A stretch of DNA of 64,000 nt from the NCBI GenBank assembly GCA_963854835.1, contig OY978525.1, forward strand, positions 24,761,253-24,825,252, written 5' to 3'. The notes beneath the pieces were generated by a model. That model had not been told where the DNA came from. It did no database searches and saw only the letters and a list, made by a program, of their open reading frames with translations. This DNA comes from Megamerina dolium. Taxonomy: Eukaryota; Arthropoda; Insecta; Diptera; Megamerinidae. Both the position numbers and the translations under genes were made by a program. Below are positions 1 through 11,699 of this stretch, one piece after another (positions within the stretch are counted from its first letter, which is position 1; every line of letters begins with the position of its first letter).

Positions 1-1095
1 ATATGTGTCTACCGTGCGCATGTATCATCAAGTGGGGGAGTGTTCTGCATAAGCAGATCCGATAGTTGAGTGGAAAATGCATCTGCTGTCTCTGGTGACC
101 GCAGCTTACTGACGTCGAGCTTTCTCTGTGTGGGACTTCTCTTGTTATTTGCGACACATAAGCGTGTGCGCACCTTAGCTGCAACAAGGTAGTGATCCGA
201 GTCGATGTTGGCACCACGGATCGATTTCACGTCCATCACACTGGAAGCATGCCTTCCGTCAATCACCACATGATCAATTTGGTTTCTTGTACGTTGACCT
301 GGAGACAGCCATGTCGCTTTGTGGATGTCGAGATGCTGGAATCTGGTACCACCAATTACCATGTTTCGTGCTGCGGCGAAGTCGATCAGCCTCATTCCGT
401 TATCGGAGGTGTTCTGGTGGAGGCTGAATTTTCCGACAGTTGGACCAAAGGTACCTTCCTTGCCCACCCTGGCATTAAAGTCGCCAAGCACGATTTTGAT
501 ATCGTGGCGGGGGCAGCGGTCATAAGCTTCTTCGAGGCTCTGAAAGAAGCTCTCCTTGGTCACATTGTCCTTCTCATCCGTCGGAGCGTGGGCACATATA
601 AGGCTGATGTTGAAGAATTTTGCCTTGATGCGGATTGTGGCCAGCCGTTCGTTCACAGGCGTGAACTGTGAGACAAGATGTCGTAGTCTCTTGCTGACCA
701 AAAATCCACATCCTAATTCGTGCCTTTCAGAATGGCAACTGTAGTAGATGTCACATCGCATTTCCTGGAGAGCGGTTATGTCAGCTCTGTATTTTTCGAG
801 AACATCAACCAGCTGGATAGAGGCACCCTCCCTATAAAGGGACCGGACATTCCAGGTGTATATCCGTAAATCATTGTCCTTTTTTCATTTGCGGGGGTCA
901 TCAACAAAAGCGGTAGTCCTTATCCGAGGCATATTTGTTTTTTTCATTGGGGGGGGTTTTTATGTGGCGGGTCCCAAACCCAACGCACAACCTCTAACCG
1001 AGGAGACTTTCGCAACTCACTTCAGCCGCCTCCCAGCGGGTGCCAGGAAGACGTTGCCCGGTGGTCGCCACATGGAGGGCCCCCATTAATAATAA
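1..1095 (-). mobile_element. RTE-type non-LTR retrotransposon, endonuclease part, runs off left edge
   Basis: Read on the minus strand, one frame runs from about 883 down to a stop at 9-11. It encodes an endonuclease/exonuclease/phosphatase domain like those of RTE-clade LINEs (often annotated craniofacial development protein 2-like). Visible motifs: TWNVRSLYREG near the start, the catalytic block GDFNARVG, then NQIDHVVIDG and the terminal SDHYLV. The stop after DDTCAR falls before the reverse transcriptase and looks premature, so this copy is probably dead. The stretch 886-1095 is GC-rich and resembles a leader. C-terminal pieces of the probable same family occur at 4718, 25487, 26635, 34300 and 43399. 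Confidence 0.8.
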
Positions 1096-1799
1096 TGAAA
1101 GCGCCATCACATAGTAAGCAGAGCAAGCTATATGACTACCCATCATTAACAAATAAAGGTATCATCACATAGCGCTCAGATCAAAGTACATGACAGCCAG
1201 TGAGTTGACTTGCGATGAGTTCAACAAGGATTGCGCTAGCCCCACCCGGTTGAGGCAGTTAGACACGTTACCTTGCGAAAACACCACCAGACCACAGATA
1301 TGAAATCCGGAATGGTGTTTTTTAGCCACAGTTGAATCGTCTTTGCCTTGTAAGCTGGAGCAGAGGCCTCTTTGGATCCTCGAGAAAAGTTGGGATGCTT
1401 CTCTGGATGACCGAGCATACACACGATCGTTCTGTTTATTGAACGATTCTTCTACGGTGAAGATTTTCTCGCTCCCAATATTGCATTCGTAATGAATGCG
1501 TTTAGTTGTGTACCAATATGTATGACTTGACTAGGTATTTACTAATTAGTAAAAATCTCCTTACGACCAAATTATACCCTGCATATGTAGAGGTATATAT
1601 AAAAAGTTTGCTCGTATATCCATCCTTTTCTTCCACTACTTTGTATAGGACCTACATTAAGAAGCAGGCGTACCTCACCAATTTTGGAGGATCAATTTCT
1701 GCCTATAATACTAAACTACATAGGTTGCAATGGGTTGACCTAGGCGTATTAATTAGTAAGTTATGGGTGTTTTAATGTTTAAGATAAATCCGAGACTTT
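1096..1799. other. No recognised gene
   Basis: A short minus-strand frame (1165-1422) has no recognisable domain. The sequence from about 1560 already resembles diverged copies of the tandem repeat that follows. Nothing else can be supported. Confidence 0.5.
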
Positions 1800-3365
1800 G
1801 TACGGAAGCTATATAAAAAGAGGGCGTGACGTATCTCTTTCTGGTATATCTAATTAATTTTTCAATATCAATCCACACCTTAAATTTGGTTGTCCTACGC
1901 TAAATGGTTTGTAAGTTATGGAGCTTAAAAGTTTTAGTTTAATTCCCTCGACTTTGTATGGGAGACCTATGAAGGAGTGAGCGTGGCACACTGATTTTCT
2001 GCCAGATTATTTCCGACTACGATATTAATCTAAGTGTCAATTATGGTTATTTTATGCAGGAGATTGCCGAAGTTACAGCTGTTTAAATTTAAAAGAATTT
2101 CAGTCATTTTGTATGGGGGCTGCAATAAACAGTGAGCATGGCGCGCCCATTTCCTATGAGCCTAGTTGCTCGTACAATGCTTATCCATTCCTTAAATCTC
2201 GTTGTCCTACGCTAAATGGTTTGTAAGTTATGGAGCTTAAAAGTTTCAGTTTAATTCCCTTGAATTTGTATGGGAGACTCATGAAGGAGTGGGCGTGGCA
2301 CACTGATTTTCTGCCATATTATTTTCGACTACCATATTAATTTAAGTGTCAATTATGGTTATTCTAGACAGAAGATTGCCGAAGTTACAGCTGTTTCAAT
2401 TTAAAATTTGTATGGGGGCTACGATAAACAATGGGCGTGGTACGCCCATTTTCTGTGAGCCTAGTTGCTCGTACAATACTAATCCATACTTTAAATCTCG
2501 TTGTCCTACGCTAAATGGTTTGTAAGTTATGGAGCTTAAAAGTTTTAGTTTAATTCCCTTGAATTTGTATGGGAGACTCATGAAGGAGTGGGCGTGGCAC
2601 ACTGATTTTCTGCCATATTATTTCCGACTACCATATTAATTATGTCAATTATGATTATTCTAGACAGAAGATTGCCGAAGTTACAGCTGTTTCAATTTAA
2701 AATTTGTATGGGGGCTACGATAAACAGTGGGTGTGGTGCGCCCATTTTCTGTGAGCCTAGTTGCTCGTACAATATTAATCCACACCTTAAATCTCGTTAT
2801 TCTACGCTGAATAGTTTGCAAGTTATAACCGGTAACATTTTTTTAATTTCCGCAACTTTGTATGGGAGACCCAAAAATGAGTGGGCGTGGCACACTGATT
2901 TTCTGCCATATTATTTCCGACTACCATGTTAATCTAAGTGTTAATTATGGTTATTCTGGACAGAAGATTGTAGAAGTTACAGCTGTTTCAATTTAAAAGA
3001 AGTACAGACACTTTGTATGAGAGCTACGCTAAAAAGTAGGCGTGGCTCAACCACTTTTGGCGAGGTTATATAGTAGTATAATATAAGTCTATGTGCAAAA
3101 TATTGTTGTCCCAAGTGGTATATTATGTGAGTTATAGCAAGTTAAAGATTTTGAAAATTTTGAGGTTAGTCGCTTTGAATGCTTGGTGTGGGCGTGGTTA
3201 TTGACCGATCATGCTCAATATCAATCCCCTCCGTACTCTTGGATCATAGATTACTTATGCCAAATTTCATCGAAATAGCTCAATATTTACTCAAGTTATC
3301 GTGCGAACCAGCCAGGTGACAGACAGACGGACGGACGGACGGACATCGTTAAATCGAAAATTTAA
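1800..3365 (+). repeat. Tandem array of ~300-bp units ending in a GGAC/GACA microsatellite
   Basis: The landmark GTAAGTTATGGAGCTTAAAA recurs at about 1911, 2223 and 2522, with a diverged copy near 2818, giving periods of 312, 299 and 297 bp. Each unit has two related halves: one with TATGGGAGAC and GGGCGTGGCACAC, the other with TATGGGGGCTACGATAAAC and a CGCCCATTTTCTGTG segment. The array decays after 3000 and ends at 3318-3344 in a (GACA)/(GGAC) microsatellite followed by ATCGTTAAATCGAAAATTT. That tail resembles the GTCY microsatellite of dipteran mini-me elements, but identity is inferred. Related copies lie at 6890-7345 and, inverted, at 11700-12840. Confidence 0.8.
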
Positions 3366-3828
3366 GCGACGCTGATCACGAATATATATCTATGTCTATA
3401 TCTCCGGAGATTCCTTCAAGTGGACACAAACATCTGACCGAAATGAATATACCATGCATATTGCATTATGCAGGGTATAAAAATGGGCGTAATCGGATTA
3501 AAATCACACCTACCTCTCATATAAAATTTTGCTTAAAAATGTACGTTTTTACATTTAGTGCGCGAAAATATAAAGTTATCAAGCTGAAACTAGATACAAA
3601 GAACTACATTTGTTAAAAATGGGCGTTATTGAATGGAAAACCAATCCAAACTCTCAAACTAAAGTATATCCTCGACTGCAGTTTGCAATTACTTTTATCA
3701 ACGTGCGATTAAGTTAGAAAATGGTCGTTATCGTATGAAAACCGCGCCTACCTTCAACACAATAATATTGTTTTCGAATGCAAGACACTCGGTCAAAGGA
3801 GAAACAACATAGCTATAAATGAACTTAC
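3366..3828. repeat. Diffuse repeat with three GGGCGT-type units; otherwise no gene
   Basis: Three loosely similar units start near 3480, 3617 and 3718, each opening with an AAAATGGGCGT-like or AAATGGTCGT-like string followed by a run containing AAAACC or AAAATCAC. If the downstream minus-strand exon belongs to an active gene, this is the start of its first intron. Confidence 0.4.
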
Positions 3829-4041
3829 CTCCTTTCTACGTATTTTCTTTGCCAATGAACTAGCCGACTCCAAAAGTATTGGATCCGTGATGGCTGGCAT
3901 ATGTTCTCCCTTAAGGCCATATATCATTTGAAAGATCCAACGTACAAATATGGTATAAGGATAAAAGAATGCATTTGCCACCATATGACCAATTGGCCGA
4001 CGTTTCAATTTTGGTCTTTTACCAACATTTATTTTTGACAT
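3829..4041 (-). CDS. Fatty-acid amide hydrolase 2-like, first coding exon (partial gene)
   Basis: A single minus-strand exon starts at ATG 4041; the codon further upstream that would extend the frame is TTG, so 4041 is preferred. It gives 71 residues and ends exactly at a consensus donor (GAG|GTAAGT, phase 0, donor at 3828). The protein has a basic N-terminus, a hydrophobic stretch (about residues 20-40, ANAFFYPYTIFVRWIFQMIY) suited to a membrane anchor, and then PAITDPILLESASSLAKKIR. The last part matches the start of FAAH2-type amidase-signature hydrolases, where the first amidase helix precedes the catalytic Lys-Ser-Ser core. No later exon is visible in 1-3828, so the rest must lie beyond the left edge or be lost. 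Family assignment rests on this short match. Confidence 0.65.
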
Positions 4042-4717
4042 TTTGTATTTTAATTCCAAATTCCTCCAATTTATTTATTGATATTGTCGATGAGGTAAGC
4101 CTTTACCTTTGTACTTGATTCGTTTTTTTTCTCTTCAATATTTGGAATGATTTTAATTTCGTTTCGTTTTCGTTAATTTTGAGAAAAAATGCCTTAATTT
4201 CTTCTACTAAGTAGGTAAGTGGAGAGGTTTGAGGTAATTAAAAGTTCTCTCGGTAGAAAAAATTTGTAAATTTTCGATATGCTAGGAAATCTCAAACGGT
4301 GGTAATATGATGGAAGGGGATTTCTTCAGTTTATTTACATCTGCAGCTGAAATTCACATCAGGGCAAGATAACTATTTAGAAGGTGAACAATTTTCCATG
4401 TACTGTAAAGAAAAGGAAGATAATAAAGTTATTAATACTAAGATAGAGAGTTATAGAGTCCCTATTAGGGAAGATATGCAACTTTTGACCAGCAGCACTA
4501 AGTTTGAACGTGTGTATAGAGAATAGTTTTGGAACATTTTGACACGCCGTTGGCGTCGGCCAATGCTTAAAATGTATCATGTCACTGCAGTGATTATAAA
4601 CTTCTCAAGTTATCTATTGTGGGTTATAGGTGTTGGTTAAACAATTTATAACCAATTTTTAAAATTTAGTAATACCCTTAAAAAGTTCAGTTTTCGAGTC
4701 CTTTGGCTCTTTTAATT
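4042..4717. other. Upstream region of the amidase exon; no gene seen
   Basis: This would hold the promoter and 5' UTR of the minus-strand exon at 3829-4041. A short minus-strand frame at 4377-4580 has no recognisable feature and is taken as chance. Confidence 0.4.
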
Positions 4718-5310
4718 ACTTACTTACTATGTGGCCATTACAACCAAAAATCGATTCAGACCGAATTTCCTTCTCTTCACTGGTTGTCGGTAGTTAGAAA
4801 TTCCAAGCTCTGTCAAGTTCTCCAGTACTTGGTCTTTCCATCGGAGATTAGGTCTACCTCTTCTGCGTCACCCAGCAGTGGGTTCCAAATATAACACCCT
4901 TTTAGCTGGAGCATGTGCTTCCATTTGCTCGAAATGACCTAGCCAGCACAGCCGCTTAATTGTGATGCGCTTTACTATATCAGTGTCTGCATACAGCTCA
5001 TACAGCACACGGTTGTACCTTATTTGATACTCGCCACCAACGCAAATAGGTTCGAAGAACTTGCGTAGGACTCGGAAACTCCGAGCAATCTCTCATCTGA
5101 GGTGGAAATCGTCCAAGCTTTGGCGCCATATATAAGGATAAGAATGATGAGAGACTCATACAATGTGGTTTTCCTTTCTCGAGAGAGGCGTCTCTTAAAA
5201 ATCATGAATTCATAATTCTTGAACCAATTTCGATTAGAAAAATCTATCTGCGTTTGTTTCGACGTTGGCCTCCTTATTTTACTGGAAATAATTTCTCTTG
5301 AAACCAACAT
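4718..5310 (-). mobile_element. RTE-type LINE, degenerate 3' end
   Basis: On the minus strand the piece encodes the end of the reverse transcriptase region (LYESLI....LIYGAKAWTIS, then DERLLGV) and runs to the family's 3' end, TCGGTCTGAATCGATTTTTG then GGCCACATAGTAAGTAAGT. The (TAAG)n-type 3' tail is typical of RTE elements. Frameshifts and stops make it inactive. It is the same family as 26635-27161 and 43399-43765. Confidence 0.75.
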
Positions 5311-5317
5311 CCTTTCA

Positions 5318-5930
5318 TCCTATTAGGTTAGGTTAGATTCAGTTAGTGTGGCTAAATTGAGTTCCTGGAACCAAGCTGCTTGTTGGATAAACCGGAATTA
5401 TTACAGAATTTTAAGGGATTGCTGATGTCAGTCTGGGATAGTCGGGCTCGATCACTCAGTTGGTATTGTCGTGAGATGGTTTTAAGTTCCGCCTCATCTC
5501 TGCAGCTGCAGTCTGATGCAGTGGCAACTAACCTCTTCCACAAAGGTGAAAATATCTCCTCAATTTAGACCAGTGCGTTTTATACGAGTGTGGGACACAT
5601 CAATTTCGCTATACTACAGATTGTTGTATCCATCTTTTCTGGAAAACTTTGGTAGCGATAACATAAAAATCATCTTTATATGTATATTTTCTATGGATCG
5701 AGCTTCATTTGTGTCTTGTCTTGCAAGCTCGTCTCCTTTGCAGTTTTTTCGGGTAGCTCTGTAACCAGTCACCAAGTACAGGAAAATATTGGCTGCCCAG
5801 TAATATCATCAAGATATTTGGGGCAGTCAAGGATGGTTTTAAATTTTACGAGAAAGGAATCTAGGGCTTTAATTGCAAGTTCGCTGACACTTAAGACTGA
5901 AATCGTGTAGATAGTGCCCTGCTTGATTTT
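5318..5930 (-). mobile_element. Non-LTR retrotransposon remnant: RNase H and C-terminal region
   Basis: Minus-strand reading recovers broken pieces of the RNase H and C-terminal region of an R1/I/Jockey-type LINE: an IKALDSFLVK-like segment near 5850, DCPKYLDD near 5815, and a terminal block with TDISNPLKF...NNSGLSNKQLG near 5370-5440. The minus-strand 3' end carries CTAACCTAACCTAA (plus strand 5320-5334). Several stops interrupt it. Confidence 0.55.
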
Positions 5931-6020
5931 ACTCGTTTCAGACAAAAATTAGAGTCATCAGTAAGGAAGAATGAAATATTAATCCTTGCAATGTGACTTC
6001 GTTTTTCGCATCTCTTCTGT

Positions 6021-6207
6021 GTTACGTCGGGTCACTTGTGTCCGGCTTTTAAAAAAGAACGTAAAAGTGCTTAAAAAAAATTTGAAACTTTATTGAGGAT
6101 TCTATTTTAAGGATCAATCGCTATATTACCGATTTTTTTAATTTGTTTAAACAAACAAAAACGTGGAAAATGTCAATTTTGGCAGGGCACAAGTGGCCCG
6201 ACGTTAC
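6021..6207. repeat. Short TIR element (~187 bp), MITE-like
   Basis: The ends are near-perfect inverted repeats: GTTACGTCGGGTCACTTGTG at 6021-6040 and CACAAGTGGCCCGACGTTAC at 6188-6207, with only two mismatches. The AT-rich interior has no coding capacity. No clear target duplication was identified. Confidence 0.6.
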
Positions 6208-6889
6208 ACGTTAAGAGTTAAGGTTGACGTTTTCTGAATATACACTTCCTTAGATTGTTAGTAAACATGTCCAAATAAGCGTCTGCGTTCAGATTTTTGG
6301 TCCAATGATGTCAAACCATCTCTTCTAAGTATTCACCTCTTTTAGACGTCCGGGAGACTTGAATGTTGGAGCTTTTACGACCATACTTATATTCTAGTAT
6401 TGATTTTACAATCATTTCTTTTTTTGTATCATGTTTCCTATAGCATTAAAAAAAAATATAGCATTTATCAAGCCAACATTTAGTTTCTACACGTTTTTTG
6501 TATGTTGGTTACACGAAATACATTTTTTCCATCATTAAAAAAGAGTTTGTAATACTTAAATATTTCTATTTACTGCACAATATACTTATGTACAATATGT
6601 GCGCATATATTTTCGCTTACATAATTTCGTGCAAAAATACAATTATTTCTTTAAACAATTATCCAATACCCATCAGTTTATCAGACAATCACATGAGCAC
6701 AATAGCAACAGACACATGCTCTTTTGGTATCTGGTGAAAAGCTAGAAGAGGCAATTGCAACAACATGCTATTGCGAAAATCAAATTTATTATACATCAAG
6801 TTTTTCCACTTTTTTTTTCGTTAATTTGTTGTGTAACAATTACAATTACAGTATGTTGCAAAAAAAGCAATATTTCAAATATATATCAT
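6208..6889. other. AT-rich spacer, no gene seen
   Basis: The plus frame at 6498-6737 is AT-rich and looks like chance. Nothing else is supported. Confidence 0.5.
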
Positions 6890-7345
6890 AAAAATAACCA
6901 AGTTGTATATGTTAAATAGTGGGCGTGATGAACCTATTTTGTGAAATTTCGATGGTTAAAATATGTATTTACTTTCATTACTCCTATTTTTAAGGTGTAT
7001 ATAGCGAGATTATTGAACATATCGTAGCAGTGACTTTGTATGGGAGCTACATTAAGTAGTAGGCGTGGCTCGCCAATTTCTTGCAAAATTATTACACCAC
7101 TTTAATATTACTCTACGTGCTAAATATTGCTAACTGAGATAGAAATGATTAAAATTTAAACAAATTCCAAGGCAATTCCCTTTATGGTACCGCGTGGGTG
7201 TGGCAATTGAACCATCTTGAACCACAGGTAGTTCATGACAAATTCCATTGAAATATCTCAACATTTGTACAACATTCAGAGTTTCCTACAAGTGATAATA
7301 AACATTTGACCAAAATGAATACATCCCTGCACTCGTGCAGGGTTT
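6890..7345 (+). repeat. Second copy of the GGGCGTG repeat family
   Basis: It shares the family landmarks with 1800-3365: GTGACTTTGTATGGGAGCTA, AGTAGGCGTGGCTCG near 7060 and GTGGGTGTGGCAATTGA near 7192. It appears as a single diverged unit without the GGAC microsatellite. Confidence 0.65.
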
Positions 7346-7494
7346 AAAAACCCTTTGAGGTCTATAACTCCAGTACTAAGCATTGCCTAGAAGATTTCTA
7401 GCACAAAATTTAGGCAACAAAGATGAATTTTTCGCCAGTATATAATTTATCAATATACGAATATGTATTTTGTAACTCTTATTTAGGAGCTTTT

Positions 7495-7800
7495 TGTTCA
7501 TATTTCTTATGAGCGCTTTTTCCTTTCCTGATCGACCCTAATTATGAGCCATAATAGGCTTCTAAATATGAATCATAAAGGAATCTTCAATGCAAGTCAT
7601 AGAAGACTCATAAGTGAATGAACTATGATGCCTTTCTGGATGAATTTATGAGTTGTTTTGGACTCTTTTTATGAGTCTGAAATTTACTCATTAATAACTG
7701 TAAAATGAGGTAATTTATAAATGTTTAATAACATTTTTCAGGATGAATTTAAGAGTACTGTTGTTTATGAGTCTCATAAACAACATGTAAATACTAATAT
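7495..7800. repeat. ATGAGTC-rich dispersed repeat, copy 1
   Basis: The region is dense in ATGAG and CTCATAA words and contains the block GAATTTATGAG....TTTTGGACTC....TATGAGTC. A clearly related copy occurs at 30690-30975. Short internal direct and inverted copies of the word suggest a satellite-like or foldback origin. It is non-coding. Confidence 0.6.
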
Positions 7801-9592
7801 TTGTCAAATATATTGAACGTTCAGAAATAAGAACATACTATCAACATTTACTATGAAGCAAAAAAAAAAGAATATAATATTCTTTTAGGCATATTTCTTA
7901 GTTCTCATAATTTTGTTTATTGGGTTAATTTATATCCATACAATACACGAATGTGAGTTGAATGAGCTTTGAAACAATATTCAATTTAATTATTCTTTAT
8001 ATTCATATATTCTATATACAATGTGTCTACACTTCTCATATTTATATACATGTATATAGATCTGGCAAATAATACGAAAGTCAAAGTTCTCAACCATTTC
8101 AACATTCTATCGTATATACATTGTTTATAATCATGTTGACAGGTGCCTGTATATAACACAGCGCATTTCATCACATTTTAATTATTTGCAATACGAAATT
8201 AATTTCACTTTTATGCACATACTCGTATGTTCATTAGAGTGGTCCTTATATAGCGATTTTCAAATTGGTTCCCCTATAAAATTTGATGTTTTTTAAACAA
8301 AATTCGTACCCGGCGCTCTCAGGATGTTAATGGGGAGTGGTCAAATTTATGACCACCAACTTTTTTTTTTACTAACATTTTCCCTGAACATACTCTTTAC
8401 ACTCCTTAGGGAGGTTACCATACAAAATGAACTTTAAAGCACCTAAAAATTGGCAAATTACTCCATAATTGGTAGGTGAAATACAACACCGGCTCCCCTT
8501 AATTCTTCTATTCCATATCTTATTTACACAAAATTAGCTCGTACACCGTTTTCTTCTAGACTTAAGCACTTATTGCATTACACCTTAAACATTAAGAGCT
8601 TATAATAATGTACACATATCTACAATATCATTAAAAACACGAGTAATAACACTTAATAGCATTTTTCATTAGCATTAAGTAAATTGGAAAGAATGACAAT
8701 GAATAAATTTTTATCCAAATGTTTGTTTTTTTTTTTCTATTTGTATATTAATAATGAAGATGAATATAATTACAAATAAATAGAAATATTTTTGGAAATG
8801 TGAGTAAGAGAATATGTTTATCCATATCAGAATAGGGTAAAAAAAAAATAACCACAAAATAATTTCGAAAAAAAAAACTAATGAAATTCGAAACTCCGTC
8901 TTAAAAATTAATACAACAAAAGAAAAATAATAATAATAATAATAAGGGAAACCGTGAAAAAAGAAAGAAATTCTAACTAGCCGAGGTGCTAAAAGGCGGA
9001 TTTAAAGTAAATCTCTAAACAAAAAACCTGCTCTCCCAATATAGCAAGCAGGTCTTCGACCCGGAACATACCCTGGTCATTTCAGGTCCAGGATTGCCAA
9101 CTCAGCGAAAACATGTTTTTATAATAACAACAAAAAATGTCCATAGATATTATTCACTGCACTTTCTCTATACGACAATGTCAGTTGTCAGCTGCTAGTG
9201 ACAGTGACAGTGATAGTAATGTACCGTTATACCGTTAGTTTAAAAAGTCAGTGCACCTTGAACCAAATAATGATGGTAAAAATTGTATTTCAAAAATATG
9301 TGAAAAAATCGAAAAAATCTACAAATTCATATCCATTTAAGCGCAATTTCCTGTAAGAAAAATCAAATCATATGATCATTTTCATTTCATTACAATAGTT
9401 CAAAATTTGGAAATTCGACCCAATTATTGATTCTTGATTTTCGATCAGAAATTTAAATCCCCTTTCCAGTGCTACGATCTTCGAAAAAAATCATATTTGT
9501 GTAGATTTATCATTGTAGAATGTGATTAAAAATTTGCAATGTTTTGAAATAAATATGACCAGTCATCAAGTCCTCCTAAAGACGAAGGGCCG
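7801..9592. other. AT-rich spacer, no gene seen
   Basis: Homopolymer runs and short frames only. A dispersed-repeat fragment at 8236-8475 is listed separately. Confidence 0.5.
8236..8475. repeat. CATACAAAATGA-type dispersed repeat fragment
   Basis: It contains GGTTCCCCTATAAAATTTGA, then CCATACAAAATGAACTTTAA and ACACCTAAAAATTGGCAAAT-like text. The same pattern recurs at 29070-30240 and 36040-36640, so this is one truncated unit of that family. Confidence 0.55.
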
Positions 9593-9678
9593 TAGTTATA
9601 GTCAAAGTTAAGATAATCGTAAATTTAGTATCGACTAGACTCGCATTTCGATATCGATATCGATTTTGACTATAACTA
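9593..9678. repeat. Perfect 14-bp inverted repeat flanking a CGATATCGATATCGAT core
   Basis: TAGTTATAGTCAAA (9593-9606) is matched exactly inverted by TTTGACTATAACTA (9665-9678). Between them lies CGATATCGATATCGAT, which includes TATCGATA, the Drosophila DRE motif. It could be a tiny MITE or a foldback; no gene start is close enough to call it a promoter element. Confidence 0.5.
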
Positions 9679-10192
9679 AGAGTCGAAGTACCATATTTTA
9701 TTCATCACATACAAAAATTAAGCTTTCCTTAGGATTTAACCCTCTCGGGAATCATTTTTAAGCAGCGCGTTTTTCTGAATTTCTTCTGAACTTGGGTGTT
9801 GGCAAGAATATAGAGCGTTGCTTGTCTTTACGGTGGAAAAAATATGTGATAAAATGATAGCTGTCAGAAGCTGCGCATTTTAATTCATTGACAAACAATC
9901 TGAGAACGCTACCCAATATTTACATTGATGATTTTCATTATGTTTATAGGTAAAAATACTTTTGTCCAATATAAAGACAACTGAACGAAAGGTTTAATTT
10001 AGAGCTATGTTTTTATAGCAATTTTATTTTTATTTCTTGCTCAAATCCATGAATATACTTGTACAATATTTTTTGCGCTTTAGCTAAAATTCCCTCTAAA
10101 TAATTGGACTCAACAGAGTGTGTATGAATATAAAATAATTGGAGTGTAAAATGTCATATATTTAATACCATACCATACCGTATACAGGAGAA
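9679..10192. other. Spacer, no gene seen
   Basis: AT-rich sequence with no supported feature. Confidence 0.4.
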
Positions 10193-10194
10193 TA

Positions 10195-11313
10195 CAGGGG
10201 TTTTCATTTTTATTTTTATTAAAAATACTTGCTATAAAGCTAATTTGTACTTCGTATGAATGTCAGTGAAAGGGATAGCGCACGACTTTTGATTTTGATT
10301 GACGTGCATCCCCCTCCATTTTGTGAGGTTCCGCAAGAGAAATGCTTGACATAAAAATTATTAGGAATAAATGCCCAGCTCTCGATGACAAAGGCACAAA
10401 AAATTGTAATATTGCTACTGCGCCAGCAACATTACAACACGGTGAAAAAATCTGTCAAAGTCTGCTGAAAATTTGGATCATCGGATGGCCACCAGATATC
10501 AAGCGGTGCGGATGATGATGGTGTGGACCGCCGTAACGGTTGATGAGAGCTCACTTGTATTCATCGATCGTGGTGTGAAAATAAATGCTCAAAATTATTG
10601 GGAAACTGTTTCAGAGGGAGCACTAAAGTCCTAGGCAGAGAAACATTTCGGTCGTAGAGATTGGAAATTCCAATAGGATTCAGAACCATGGCAGAAAGCA
10701 CACGTCAACCAAGAATGGCTAAATGCTTTATTTCGTCATCACAATAGACACCAAATTTACCGGATGTAAATCCCTTAGATTTTGTGTCTGGGGTATTTAG
10801 AAGAGTAAGGTTTGCACTAAAAAATACCAAAGTGTCGATCATCGCAAACAAGCGCTTCGCCGAGAATGAGCCACAATACCGCAAACTGATTCGCGGGCAG
10901 AATGCGATGGTTTCATCGGATTTTTGAAGGCCATAGTACAATTCAGAGGTAGCCTTATTGGAAACCGCTAATCAGATCATTTAAAATATATATTTGTAAA
11001 CACTTTTTGATTTGGCTCAAAAAAATTCATCAATAAATAAAAGAATCATAGCGTTTTGAATTGCTTTCAGTTCGATTGGATTACGTGAAATGTTTGCAAC
11101 ATGTTACTAGCAACATGTTGACACTATATTTTTCATAGAACTTAAAATTTAAATTCATTTAATTGGTACAAGTAGTATTAAAATAATTTTAGAAATGTTT
11201 ATTAAATTTCCATTCGATAAAAAAAAATGTAACTTTTTGTCTAAAAAGTATTGACTTTGTTGATAAGAGAAATGAACATACTACTACACGCTTTGTGTGA
11301 ATGAAAACCCCTA
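10195..11313 (+). mobile_element. Tc1/mariner element with decayed transposase
   Basis: The ends are inverted repeats, CAGGGGTTTTCATT at 10195 and AATGAAAACCCCTA ending at 11313, flanked by TA at 10193-10194 and 11314-11315. The ~1.1-kb interior reads as a broken Tc1/mariner-superfamily transposase on the plus strand between about 10480 and 10960: MVWTAVTV, then FIDRGVKINAQNY, HFGRRDW, KAHVNQEWLNALF and VNPLDF, spread over more than one frame. The element is dead but its termini are recognisable. Confidence 0.8.
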
Positions 11314-11315
11314 TA

Positions 11316-11699
11316 TTTTAATTTTTATTTTTATTTGTATAATTACTTCCACCAAACAAACAAACAGTCATATATATTACATACACATTCCCTTCTTGTG
11401 CGTCTTCTAATAATTAAATACGAAAAAGTAAAGCACTACATTATAGTATAGAATATAGTAAAGAGAAACTAGTGTGGAGGAAGTTTGGTTGGTTGATATA
11501 CTATGTGCATAGTTGATATGACATCATTCTTAATGATTTTATTTTATTTTTTTCAAGAATAATGAAATATAAAATGATATTATCATTATTATCATCAATT
11601 ACAAAAGTTCATTAGTGGTTATTAAATGTTTTAAATCGTTAAAAGCCGGTTTTATTTTTTAGCGAAATAGTAAAAAAGTAGCAATTTTGCCTTTCAACC
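11316..11699. other. AT-rich spacer, no gene seen
   Basis: No supported feature. Confidence 0.4.

Noticed and set aside
192..671. 159-codon plus-strand frame
   Set aside because: It is antisense to the RTE endonuclease frame and has no family of its own.
5320..5334. TTAGGTTAGGTTAG, like the insect telomere repeat; also CCTAACCTAACC near 29652
   Set aside because: Only two to three units, and the first sits at the 3' end of a LINE remnant. Flies lack TTAGG telomeres. Explained as LINE tail sequence.
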